Origin: Heritagella caecorum
GTDB taxonomy: Bacteria; Bacillota; Clostridia; Oscillospirales; Acutalibacteraceae
Assembly (NCBI GenBank): GCA_904419035.1
Contig: CAJFQL010000023.1
Span: 1 to 32,539 of the forward strand
Direction of reading: 5' to 3'
DNA: 32,539 bases
The notes beneath the pieces were generated by a model that ran no database searches, had not been told where the DNA came from, and saw only the letters and a list, made by a program, of their open reading frames with translations. The translations under genes were made by a program, and so were the position numbers. Below are positions 14,237 through 21,702 of this stretch, one piece after another (position 1 is the first letter of the stretch; each line of letters opens with the position of its first letter).

Positions 14237-15325
14237 ATGAAAAGTAAGAAAACCATCGCCGTGCTGATGGCCGCCTGCTTGTGCCTGATGAATATTAGTT
14301 GTGCGGCGCCGGATACCGGGGATAATACCAGTGGTCAGTCGCAGGAACCGGCCGGTACCCGCACCTTTGTGGATTCGGCAGGCCGGGAAGTCGAAGTACC
14401 CGAAACCATCACCCGGATCATTCCGTCGGGGGATATGGCGCAAATGTTCTTGTGGCCGCTGGCCGCCGATGAACTGGTGTCGGTGGCGACGCCGGTAACC
14501 GAGGCACAGGAGAAATACCTGGGCACAACGGCCCGGGATTTGCCGGAAACCGGGAACCTGTATAAAACCGGCAGCGAGCTGAATGTGGAAGAAGTCGCGT
14601 TGCTGGATGCGCAAATTATCATCGATTTTGGGGAAGCCAAAGATTCTATCACCGAAGACCTGGACAATTTACAGAAGCTATTAGGGATTCCCTGTGTGTT
14701 TATCGAAGGGGGCCTGGAAGATTCCGCCCAATCGTACCGCATGCTGGGGGAACTGCTGGGGAAGGAAGAAGAGGCCGAAGAACTGGCTTCGTATATCGAT
14801 ACGGTGATTGATACCACCCAGCAGGTGTTTCAAACCACCGAAAAGAAAGAAGCGGTCATTCTCAGCGGATCCGACGGGCTGGGCTGTGTGGCGTCGGGTA
14901 CCTATTTTGATGAAGTGTGGGCGTATATGCTCAAAAATGTGGCGCAAGTCGATGACGCCCAGATGTATGCTTCCACCAGCATCGATTTTGAACAGCTGGC
15001 TTCCTGGAACCCGGATTACCTGTTCTGCTATAACGGGGCCGACCCCGAAGCGTTGTCGCAGCGGGCCGAGTGGTCGCAACTGCCGGCCGTACAAAACGGC
15101 CGGTGCTATGCCGTGCCGGAAGGCCCGTACAGTTTTGTTTCGCCGCCTACCGTCAACCGGTACCTAGCCATCATCTGGCTGGCCGACCGGGTATATCCCG
15201 GCGTGTTCCCCTGGGATACCGAACAGATGGTGAAAGACTATTACCGGCTTTTCTACCATTACACCCTGAGCGATGCGGACTATGAGGCGCTGATGGGGGA
15301 TGAAAGCGGGGCCGTTGTATCGTGA
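14237..15325 (+). CDS. ABC transporter substrate-binding lipoprotein (FepB/BtuF type)
   Basis: Extracellular binding protein of 362 residues. ATG 14237, with AGGATAGGA just upstream, gives a KSKK head, a hydrophobic signal and a candidate lipidation Cys at residue 22 (NISC, an imperfect lipobox). The mature part starts with the family pattern RTFVDSAGREVEVPETITRI and contains LLDAQIIIDFG and WNPDYLFCYNG. This class III binding fold holds siderophores, haem, cobalamin or other metal complexes. The open frame extends further upstream inside fmdE but lacks a signal there. It overlaps the permease gene by four bases. Confidence 0.92.
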   Translation: MKSKKTIAVLMAACLCLMNISCAAPDTGDNTSGQSQEPAGTRTFVDSAGREVEVPETITRIIPSGDMAQMFLWPLAADELVSVATPVTEAQEKYLGTTARDLPETGNLYKTGSELNVEEVALLDAQIIIDFGEAKDSITEDLDNLQKLLGIPCVFIEGGLEDSAQSYRMLGELLGKEEEAEELASYIDTVIDTTQQVFQTTEKKEAVILSGSDGLGCVASGTYFDEVWAYMLKNVAQVDDAQMYASTSIDFEQLASWNPDYLFCYNGADPEALSQRAEWSQLPAVQNGRCYAVPEGPYSFVSPPTVNRYLAIIWLADRVYPGVFPWDTEQMVKDYYRLFYHYTLSDADYEALMGDESGAVVS

Positions 15326-16353
15326 ACCGGCCTAAAACTAAAACACAGAAAAGAACCGGCCTCCGGGTCATATTGGCGGGCATGGCGCTCGTGCTGCTGA
15401 TGATAATGCTGGGGTCCTTTTTACTGGGCCGGTATGGTATTGATCCCGGGGAGCTACTGCGCATTTTGTGGAGCCGGGTTTGGCCGGTGCCCGTTTCGTG
15501 GGAGCCAATTACGGAAAACATCGTACTGTATGTGCGCCTGCCCCGCATTGTCATGGCGGTGCTGGTGGGCGCGGCTTTATCGGTTTCGGGTGCTACCTAC
15601 CAGTGTATGTTCCGCAACCCCATGGCTGCACCGGATATTCTGGGGGCTTCCACCGGGGCGGCTTTTGGGGCGGCTCTGGCCATTGTGGCCGGCCTGAGCC
15701 ATACGGCTATCCTGGTGTGTGCGTTTGCTTCCAGTTTGGTGTGTATGGCGCTGGTGATGCTGTGTGGACGGCTAAACCGCGGGAATCCGGTCTTGGGGCT
15801 GATTTTATCGGGCATTATGATCAGTTCCCTGTTCCAAGCGGCGACATCGTACCTGAAGATGATTGCCGACCCCAACGATACCCTGCCGGAAATCACCTAT
15901 TGGCTGATGGGGTCCCTGTCGGGGGTGTCGGTGGATGATTTTTCCTATGTATGGCTTCCGTTTTTGGTGGGGTTCGTGCCGCTGTTTTTGCTGCGGTGGA
16001 AGCTCAATTTGCTCACTTTGGAAGAAGAGGAAGCCCGCACCATGGGGGTCAACACCCGGCGGCTGCGGGCCGTGGCTATTTTGGCTTCGACACTGCTGGT
16101 GGCGGCCAGTGTGGCAGTCAGCGGCGTTATCGGATGGGTGGGGCTGGTGATTCCCCACATGGCCCGCAAGGCGGTAGGCAGCGACGGCCGGGTGCTGCTG
16201 CCGGCTTCGGCTATTTTGGGCGGGGGCTTTTTGCTGCTGGTGGATGATCTTGCCCGGACATTGTATACCACCGAACTGCCGCTAGGAATATTGACGGCGG
16301 TAATCGGGGCGCCGTTTTTTCTGTATTTACTTTCACGAAAAAGGGGATGGTGA
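15322..16353 (+). CDS. FecCD/BtuC-type ABC permease
   Basis: Inner-membrane permease of 343 residues with about ten membrane helices, the size typical of the FecCD family. Recognisable stretches are VRLPRIVMAVLVGAALSVSG, YQCMFRNPMAAPDILGASTGA and the late VSGVIGWVGLVIPHMARKAVG. It starts at GTG 15322 in a GTGA overlap with the binding-protein stop and overlaps the ATPase gene by seven bases, so all three are tightly coupled. It transports the ligand delivered by the lipoprotein, most likely a metal chelate or corrinoid. Confidence 0.94.
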   Translation: MNRPKTKTQKRTGLRVILAGMALVLLMIMLGSFLLGRYGIDPGELLRILWSRVWPVPVSWEPITENIVLYVRLPRIVMAVLVGAALSVSGATYQCMFRNPMAAPDILGASTGAAFGAALAIVAGLSHTAILVCAFASSLVCMALVMLCGRLNRGNPVLGLILSGIMISSLFQAATSYLKMIADPNDTLPEITYWLMGSLSGVSVDDFSYVWLPFLVGFVPLFLLRWKLNLLTLEEEEARTMGVNTRRLRAVAILASTLLVAASVAVSGVIGWVGLVIPHMARKAVGSDGRVLLPASAILGGGFLLLVDDLARTLYTTELPLGILTAVIGAPFFLYLLSRKRGW

Positions 16354-17144
16354 GGCAGGTGCTGGAGGTAAAAAATCTTTCCTATTCGTATAAAAAAGGG
16401 AAAGTTATACTAGAAGATGTGAGCTTCTCCATTGATCAAGGGGAATACGTGTGCTTGCTGGGGCCCAATGGGGTGGGCAAAAGTACCCTTTTTAAATGTA
16501 TGTTGGGGCTGTTGCCCGGGTATACGGGGCAAATTTGCCTGCAGGGGAAAGATATCCGCACCCTGTCCCCCCGGCAGTTGGCCCGGCAAGTGGCCTATGT
16601 CCCGCAGCAGACACAGCACACCTTTTCCTATACCGTGGAGGATGTTGTCCTGATGGGGACCACAGCCGGTACGGGTGCTTTTGCCTCCCCCGGCGAAAAA
16701 GAGAGGCGGGCCGCCTGGAGCGCCATGGAGCGGATGGGGGTATGCCGCCTGTCCGACGCCCTGTTTCCCCAGCTGTCCGGCGGGGAAAAACAGTTGGTAC
16801 TGATTGCCCGGGCCCTGGCCCAACAGGCCAAACTGCTGTTTATGGATGAACCGACGGCCAGTTTGGATTACGGCAACCAGATCCGGGTGTTGGAACAAAT
16901 CAGTGCGCTGACCCGGGACGGCTATACGGTGATACAATCGACCCACAACCCGGAACAGGCCTTTTTGTATGCCAAGCGGGTGTTGGCCGTAAAAGACCGG
17001 GGTATTTTGGCAGACGGGGATCCCGGCAAAGTGATGACCGGGGAAAAAATGCGGGACTTATACGGCATCGAAGTGGCCGTAGAAAGCCTGTACCATGACC
17101 GGGTTCGGGTGTGTGTGCCGGCCAGCCGGGTTCGCTCTTCATAA
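16347..17144 (+). CDS. FepC/BtuD-type ABC transporter ATP-binding protein
   Basis: ATPase of the importer, 265 residues. Walker A is GPNGVGKST at residues 39-47, the signature is LSGGEKQLVLIARAL and Walker B is LLFMDEPT. The C-terminus extends about 20 residues beyond the core and is basic. ATG 16347 overlaps the permease end; AAGGGG touches it directly, so GTG 16350 or GTG 16359 could be the real start. The strong terminator at 17143 ends the five-gene operon. Together with the preceding two genes it forms a complete importer. Confidence 0.94.
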   Translation: MVRQVLEVKNLSYSYKKGKVILEDVSFSIDQGEYVCLLGPNGVGKSTLFKCMLGLLPGYTGQICLQGKDIRTLSPRQLARQVAYVPQQTQHTFSYTVEDVVLMGTTAGTGAFASPGEKERRAAWSAMERMGVCRLSDALFPQLSGGEKQLVLIARALAQQAKLLFMDEPTASLDYGNQIRVLEQISALTRDGYTVIQSTHNPEQAFLYAKRVLAVKDRGILADGDPGKVMTGEKMRDLYGIEVAVESLYHDRVRVCVPASRVRSS

Positions 17145-17173
17145 AAAAAGCAGGCTTTTCGCCTGCTTTTTTT
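17143..17173 (+). terminator. Terminator of the FmdE-ABC operon
   Basis: AAAAAAAGCAGGC and GCCTGCTTTTTTT pair around TTTTC directly at the stop codon of the ATPase gene. It is symmetrical and could act on both strands. Confidence 0.92.
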
Positions 17174-17194
17174 GTGCAAATAATGGTATAGGAC

Positions 17195-17223
17195 TGGAAA
17201 CAGCCCGGGGAATGTGGTATAGT
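17195..17223 (+). promoter_or_regulatory. Promoter of the HAD-acetyltransferase operon
   Basis: TGGAAA (17195-17200) and TATAGT (17218-17223) have a 17-base spacer; the start site would be near 17230. Confidence 0.55.
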
Positions 17224-17257
17224 TAAAAAGGACTTTTGAAAACAAGTAGGACTTGCT

Positions 17258-17308
17258 ATGGATATTATCGACAAATTATACGAAGAGTATATGAGGTGTA
17301 AGGGTTGA
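17258..17308 (+). CDS. Possible 16-residue leader peptide
   Basis: ATG 17258 opens a short frame, MDIIDKLYEEYMRCKG, that stops in TGA overlapping the TTG start of the HAD gene (TTGA). GTAGGA lies just upstream. The stop-start overlap suggests translational coupling that would help the weak TTG start. No family is recognisable and the frame may be chance, so this is a low-confidence call. Confidence 0.3.
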   Translation: MDIIDKLYEEYMRCKG

Positions 17309-17982
17309 AACAGACAGGAATCCTGTTTGATCTGGACGGTACCTTATGGGATGCCAGCGAACCGGTGACGCAAATCTGGAACCAGATTTTGCAGCGGGAA
17401 CCGGAAGCCGGTGGCAAAACCGTGACGCTCGAACAGATCAGCAGTTTTATGGGAAAAACGCTGCAACAAATCGCTGCCGAACTTTTCCCCGAAAAAGAAG
17501 AAGAAGTGCGTATTCGGCTGCTCAAGACATGCTGCGAGGAAGAATGCGGGATTTTGCAAAAAACCGGAGCCCGGTTGTACCCGGGGGTGCCGGACACGCT
17601 GCGGCAGCTGAGTCAGACATACGCCCTGTTTGTAGTGAGTAATTGCCAAAAGGGATATATCGAAGCCTTTTTGCAGGCGCATGGGCTTAGGGCCTACTTT
17701 CAGGACTGGGAGTGCAGCGGGCGCACGGGCTGCACAAAAGGAGAAAATATTCGCCGGGTTGTGGAGCGAAACGGATTAACCCAGGCGTTTTATGTGGGAG
17801 ATACACAGTGGGATGAGGAAGCCGCCCGGCAGGCGGGCCTTCCGTTTGTCTATGCATCCTACGGTTTTGGTAACGTACCGCAGGCATTTTGGCAGCTATC
17901 GGATTTTTCAAAGCTGCCGGAATTGGCGGACAAGTTGTTGAAAGAAAAGGCTGGCTCGAAGGAAAAGGAGGAATCAACATGA
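17305..17982 (+). CDS. HAD-superfamily hydrolase (phosphoglycolate phosphatase-like)
   Basis: Phosphatase of 225 residues. Motif I is LFDLDGTLWD with the nucleophile and acid/base aspartates, motif II is VVSNCQKGYIEAFL, and motif IV is YVGDTQWDEEAARQAG. An alpha-helical cap lies between residues 15 and 85. This pattern fits the Gph/PGMB-like subfamily, which removes phosphate from small metabolites; the substrate is not predictable. The only possible start is TTG 17305 because a stop lies six bases upstream in frame; GAGGTG (17293-17298) is its ribosome site. The stop overlaps the next start as ATGA. Confidence 0.88.
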   Translation: MKQTGILFDLDGTLWDASEPVTQIWNQILQREPEAGGKTVTLEQISSFMGKTLQQIAAELFPEKEEEVRIRLLKTCCEEECGILQKTGARLYPGVPDTLRQLSQTYALFVVSNCQKGYIEAFLQAHGLRAYFQDWECSGRTGCTKGENIRRVVERNGLTQAFYVGDTQWDEEAARQAGLPFVYASYGFGNVPQAFWQLSDFSKLPELADKLLKEKAGSKEKEEST

Positions 17983-18413
17983 TCCGAAAAGCGGCCGGGA
18001 CAGACCGGCAAACAGTCGCTTCCCTGATGGTGCAGCTGTGGCCGCAGCATAGCCGGGAGGAGATGATGCGCGAAATTGATGAGTTGATCCGCACGCCGGG
18101 CAACGAAATCTTTTTGGCGTTTGTACAGGGGGAACCGGTGGGGTTTGCCCAGTGCGGGTTGCGGTATGACCATGTGGAGGGGACCAACTCCTTCCCGGTG
18201 GGGTACTTGCAGGGTGTCTTTGTCAAAGCCCAGTTCCGCCGCCGGGGCATTGCCAGTCAGCTGCTCAGCCGGTGTGAAGATTGGGCACGGGAAAAGGGTT
18301 GTACCGAAATTGGCAGTGACTGCGCCATGTCCAATCGCGAAAGTGCCACGTTCCACCTGAAAAAAGGGTTTGAAGAAGCAGACCGGATTATCTGCTTTGC
18401 GAAAAAATTATAA
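17979..18413 (+). CDS. GNAT acetyltransferase resembling aminoglycoside 6'-N-acetyltransferase
   Basis: Protein of 144 residues starting at ATG 17979 with AAAGGAGG seven bases upstream. The order of motifs follows the AAC(6') group: LMVQLWPQHSREEM, EPVGFAQCGLRYDHVEG, PVGYLQGVFV, the acetyl-CoA loop RRRGIASQLL, then GCTEIGSDCAMSN and the closing GFEEADRIICF. These enzymes acetylate the 6'-amino group of aminoglycosides, but chromosomal relatives often have other or weak activities. The gene overlaps the HAD phosphatase by four bases, so it is part of a small operon with no mobile-element signs. Drug resistance is possible but not shown. Confidence 0.85.
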   Translation: MIRKAAGTDRQTVASLMVQLWPQHSREEMMREIDELIRTPGNEIFLAFVQGEPVGFAQCGLRYDHVEGTNSFPVGYLQGVFVKAQFRRRGIASQLLSRCEDWAREKGCTEIGSDCAMSNRESATFHLKKGFEEADRIICFAKKL

Positions 18414-18420
18414 AATTAGA

Positions 18421-18454
18421 AAAAGGTCCGGTGGGTACCCACCGGACCTTTTTT
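18421..18454. terminator. Bidirectional terminator, 32-base perfect palindrome
   Basis: The sequence 18421-18452 is fully self-complementary around GGTACC, with AAAA and TTTT at its ends. It separates the convergent acetyltransferase and maturase genes and touches the maturase stop codon. Confidence 0.9.
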
Positions 18455-19604
18455 ATGTACCCTGAGACAAAAGCTGATAGACTTCGTAAAGCCGGGGATA
18501 GGCATAGGCGAAAAATTCCTGATACGCCGGGCAAAAATAATTTTTCCCCAATTTTTGTGCGGGCTTTTCACCGGGAACCGGAACGCCATCTTCAAATAGA
18601 TCTCGATCGCGCCGGCATCCGCCGCGGCACAGGGATTTCCAGCGGCAGTGGCGGCAATCGTCATGCGGAATGGCGCTGATGCGTTGGAAGCCCAACGCGT
18701 TCCGATTTTTTTCCACCGTTTCAAAGTCATCGGTGGAAAAGTTACCGATGCAGTAGACGTCGAGCATGTAAAAATCGCAAGGATACACGCTGCCGTCGGC
18801 TTCAATGACAAATTGCCGACCGCACAGGCCCCCCATGCCGCAGGCTTCCGGCCACTGGCCGTCCATGATCAGCAGTAAATTGTCAAAATACCGGTGATAG
18901 GTTTTGTGGCCTTCCCGGATATCCCGATACCAACTGTCGAAACTTTCTTTTAAATACCGGGCATATAAGTCGGGCGTTAACGACCAAGGATGCTGGCCGC
19001 GTTCTTCGCCTAGTGGGTCCAGGCAGGGAATAAACTGCCGGTAGGTAAAGCCGTTGCGGGCATAAAAACCCAGCACTTTGCCTGTGCAGCGGCACAGATC
19101 ACTGGTGACCACCGAAAGAATATTAAAGTTGACCCGGTGTTTTTTTAAAATTTGAATGGCGTGCATCACCCGGCTCCATGTTCCTTTCCCGTTAACGTCG
19201 AGCCGGTTTTTGTCGTGCAATTCTTTGGGGCCGTCCAGGGACACGCCGACTAAAAAGTGGTTTTCAGAGAGAAAGGCGGCCCATTTGTCATCGATCAGCA
19301 GGCCGTTTGTTTGCAGGGCATGTTCGATACGGCAGTGATTGACATTCAGCTCTTTTTCCAGCTCCATCACTTTTTGGAAAAAAGGGAGACCTGCCAAGGT
19401 GGGCTCGCCACCCTGAAAGGCTAACGTACAGGTGCCGGTGGCGGCGGCCAGTACATGGGTGAGTACCTTTTTTAGGGTTTCTTCGGTCATCATTCCAAAA
19501 GTGGGCGTGGTGCGCTTTTCGGTCTCATCGGCATAGAAACAGTAGCGGCACCGCATATTGCACAGCCCGGAGGCGGGCTTGATCATTACACTCAGTGGTG
19601 GCAT
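18453..19604 (-). CDS. Anaerobic sulfatase-maturating enzyme (radical SAM, SPASM)
   Basis: Radical SAM enzyme of 383 residues that oxidises a Cys of a sulfatase to formylglycine without oxygen. The radical SAM cluster motif CNMRCRYC lies at residues 15-22, followed by FQGGEPTLAG and SLDGPKELHD. The C-terminal SPASM Cys set includes CGMGGLCG, DGSVYPCDFY and CRHCRWKSLCRGGC, which holds two auxiliary [4Fe-4S] clusters. ATG 19604 is preferred because AAAGGAG lies about ten bases upstream and the protein then begins MPPLSVMIKPASG as in relatives; an earlier ATG (19625) would use that ribosome site as coding sequence. It is downstream of a Cys-type sulfatase, its likely client. Confidence 0.94.
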   Translation of the reverse strand: MPPLSVMIKPASGLCNMRCRYCFYADETEKRTTPTFGMMTEETLKKVLTHVLAAATGTCTLAFQGGEPTLAGLPFFQKVMELEKELNVNHCRIEHALQTNGLLIDDKWAAFLSENHFLVGVSLDGPKELHDKNRLDVNGKGTWSRVMHAIQILKKHRVNFNILSVVTSDLCRCTGKVLGFYARNGFTYRQFIPCLDPLGEERGQHPWSLTPDLYARYLKESFDSWYRDIREGHKTYHRYFDNLLLIMDGQWPEACGMGGLCGRQFVIEADGSVYPCDFYMLDVYCIGNFSTDDFETVEKNRNALGFQRISAIPHDDCRHCRWKSLCRGGCRRDRDLFEDGVPVPGEKPAQKLGKNYFCPAYQEFFAYAYPRLYEVYQLLSQGT

Positions 19605-19621
19605 AGGGGGAAAAGCTCCTT

Positions 19622-21115
19622 TCATGGGGATTGAATGCCATAGGCTTCAAAAAGTTCGGCGGGGGCGTCATTTTCTTTTAGCAGACGTCCCATCATGGCT
19701 AGCAGCCGCTCTTCTTCAATGGGGTCCTGCAGAGGATGTTGCTGATTGGGGTCTGCCTGCAAGTCATAGAGGGTGTGGGCGTTGACCGGTTTCTGGCGGC
19801 CGGTAGAGCCGTCCGGGATTTTCCACACCGGGCAATTTTTGGTAAACGAAAACGGGGGAACAGCCTCAGCTTTTTGAATTTTTTCCACGGATATACGGGT
19901 ATCCATGGGGTTACTCATCCATGTGTACTGGTATAGGGGCACATCCCGGCGCACTTTGGTGCGCATGTACACATAGCGCCCGTCGGTGATATTGATGGTT
20001 TTATGGAAATAACCGAACAATACTGCCTCGTGAAGCGGCTGCGAACCCTTTTCGATGCCCCGCAGGGAATGTCCCTGTATATCCGGGGGAATGGGGATCC
20101 CGAAGAAATCGAGCAGCGTGGGGGCTATGTCAATGGACTGGGTCAAAAGATCACACCGCTGGTTCTGCCGGCCACTGGTGGGGTCCCATAGGAACAGCGG
20201 CAGGTGGCAAATTTCGTTGTAATCCGGCATGATATTTTTGCCCCACCAGTTGTGTTCGCCCAGCAAAAAGCCGTGGTCGGTGTGGACAATCAGCATCGTA
20301 TCTTTCCACATGTCCAGCCGGTCCATTTCATCGAGAACCCGCCCTAAATTGGCATCACAGAAGGAAAGAAGGGCGCCATAGCGTTCCCGCATATGGCGGA
20401 TTTGCTCTTCCGCTTCCTGCACCGGCGCATAAGGCGGCCAGTCGGCGATATCGGTACAGTCGGGGTCCAGCCATTTTTGCTGCCACTGGGTGGGAGCGTC
20501 GAAAGGTTCGTGGGGATCGAAGGCCTCAATCTGCAAAAACCAGTTGTCGTAACCCGCATTGCGGCGCATAAACGAAAGCCCGGCCTGAAACGTTTTCGCC
20601 TGTGGATATGCGGACTCCGTCGTTTCGGTTTCCCGGTTTCGGTCATTTTGGAACCCGCCGGGAATGCGGATGGCCTTCAGGTCGTCCGGCAGGCGGTCGG
20701 CTCCCAACATGTGGGGCGAAAGTTCCTGGGGCCGGCAATCGCCCTGCCAGCGGTCACATTCCTGTCCCCGAAAAATTTCAAAGGTGGAATAGCGGCCATG
20801 ATACGTGGCGCCACCGTCTTGTATATAGTGGTAGTGGTCGGTACACAAATGGGTGTGAACCCCGTTTTGCCGCAGGATTTCCGGCATGGAATCATCAAAC
20901 GGTTCCAGGGGGCACCACGGAGCGTGTAAAAAATTTAGCCGGCCGGTGTGCAGTTCCCGGCGGGCCGGCATACAGGGGAGCGACCCGGCATAGTGCCGGT
21001 CAAACGTCACCGTTTTTTCGGCCAGCCGCCGGAAGTTGGGCAAATCGGCCGTGCCGCCGTAAAGGGGCAGCCAGTCCCGGCGTAGCGAGTCAAACAGGAT
21101 CATAATTGCACGCAT
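19622..21115 (-). CDS. Cys-type sulfatase (arylsulfatase-like)
   Basis: Sulfatase of 497 residues. The active-site motif is PCMPARRELHTG, with C48 as the residue converted to formylglycine, and metal-site elements occur in ILFDSLRRD and HTDHGFLLGEHNWWGKN. ATG 21115 follows AAAGGAG at nine bases; longer frames upstream are not supported. There is no signal peptide, so it probably acts in the cytoplasm on imported sulfated sugars or related esters. The maturase begins 18 bases downstream, so enzyme and activator form one operon. Length and sequence fit sulfatase family S1; the natural substrate is unknown. Confidence 0.93.
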   Translation of the reverse strand: MRAIMILFDSLRRDWLPLYGGTADLPNFRRLAEKTVTFDRHYAGSLPCMPARRELHTGRLNFLHAPWCPLEPFDDSMPEILRQNGVHTHLCTDHYHYIQDGGATYHGRYSTFEIFRGQECDRWQGDCRPQELSPHMLGADRLPDDLKAIRIPGGFQNDRNRETETTESAYPQAKTFQAGLSFMRRNAGYDNWFLQIEAFDPHEPFDAPTQWQQKWLDPDCTDIADWPPYAPVQEAEEQIRHMRERYGALLSFCDANLGRVLDEMDRLDMWKDTMLIVHTDHGFLLGEHNWWGKNIMPDYNEICHLPLFLWDPTSGRQNQRCDLLTQSIDIAPTLLDFFGIPIPPDIQGHSLRGIEKGSQPLHEAVLFGYFHKTINITDGRYVYMRTKVRRDVPLYQYTWMSNPMDTRISVEKIQKAEAVPPFSFTKNCPVWKIPDGSTGRQKPVNAHTLYDLQADPNQQHPLQDPIEEERLLAMMGRLLKENDAPAELFEAYGIQSP

Positions 21116-21572
21116 CGAACAGGTCTCCTTTCCTATTATATATGTATAGGAAGCGTGTCTGTTAGCAGTATACCATACTTTCGGGCCCGGTGCCATGAAC
21201 AGCGGACTTTTTTTGCTTGTTCCGATGCCGTGTAACAAATGAAGAAATGGGCGAAAGAAAACCAAAAAAATTTTATTATTTTGCATGAATAAGTATGCAA
21301 AATAAACGCGTAAAATCGATAATAATCCCAATTAACAGACGAAATACCAGCAAAAATGCAGATTTTAGAAACGGGTATATGAATATTCTTTCATAAATTC
21401 CAATTTGTTACATTTGTAACCACTTTGTAACCGTTTGTTTTCTTGCATTTTGCACAGACGGATTTTGCTCATAAAGAATTAAAAAGCGAAAGTTCCCCGT
21501 TTTTTTGAATTTTCCGGGGGCATAGATTATGCAAAACCTAGCGTTTTGCACAAAATGTAAGCACAAAAGAAT
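21116..21572. promoter_or_regulatory. Long AT-rich divergent control region with TTTTGCA repeats
   Basis: No gene was recognised between the sulfatase and the G5/3D gene. TTTTGCA or its complement occurs five times (21279, 21296, 21448, 21530, 21544). Two pairs form inverted repeats: 11-base arms at 21276-21286 and 21295-21305, and 7-base arms at 21530-21536 and 21544-21550. GTTACATTTGTAAC and a second TTTGTAACC lie near 21410-21432. Minus-strand TATAAT (21135-21140) and TATACT (21167-21172) are candidate -10 boxes for the sulfatase, without good -35 boxes. Confidence 0.5.
21276..21305. repeat. 11-base inverted repeat, candidate operator
   Basis: TTATTTTGCAT and ATGCAAAATAA flank the eight bases GAATAAGT. 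The arms are perfect complements. It has no T tail, lies about 160 bases upstream of the sulfatase, and shares its TTTTGCA core with three other sites in the same region. Confidence 0.6.
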
Positions 21573-21601
21573 TTGACACATAGTCATTCTCTGCCTATAA
21601 T
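21573..21601 (+). promoter_or_regulatory. Consensus promoter of the G5/3D gene
   Basis: TTGACA (21573-21578) and TATAAT (21596-21601) with a 17-base spacer, both perfect consensus. It lies directly after the TGCAAAA/TTTTGCA inverted repeat at 21530-21550, which is placed well for a regulator. Confidence 0.85.
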
Positions 21602-21702
21602 CTGGAACAGCACTGCCGATCCAATCCAATCGCTTCTTTCACAGCACGGCCGTTGTGGCCGGAGAGAGAACGAAGACAGTTGTAAGGAGAGCAGCTTACG
21701 TT

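Noticed and set aside
21408..21629. 73-codon minus-strand frame in the sulfatase/G5 intergenic region
   Set aside because: It overlaps the consensus promoter and repeat motifs and lacks a ribosome site.
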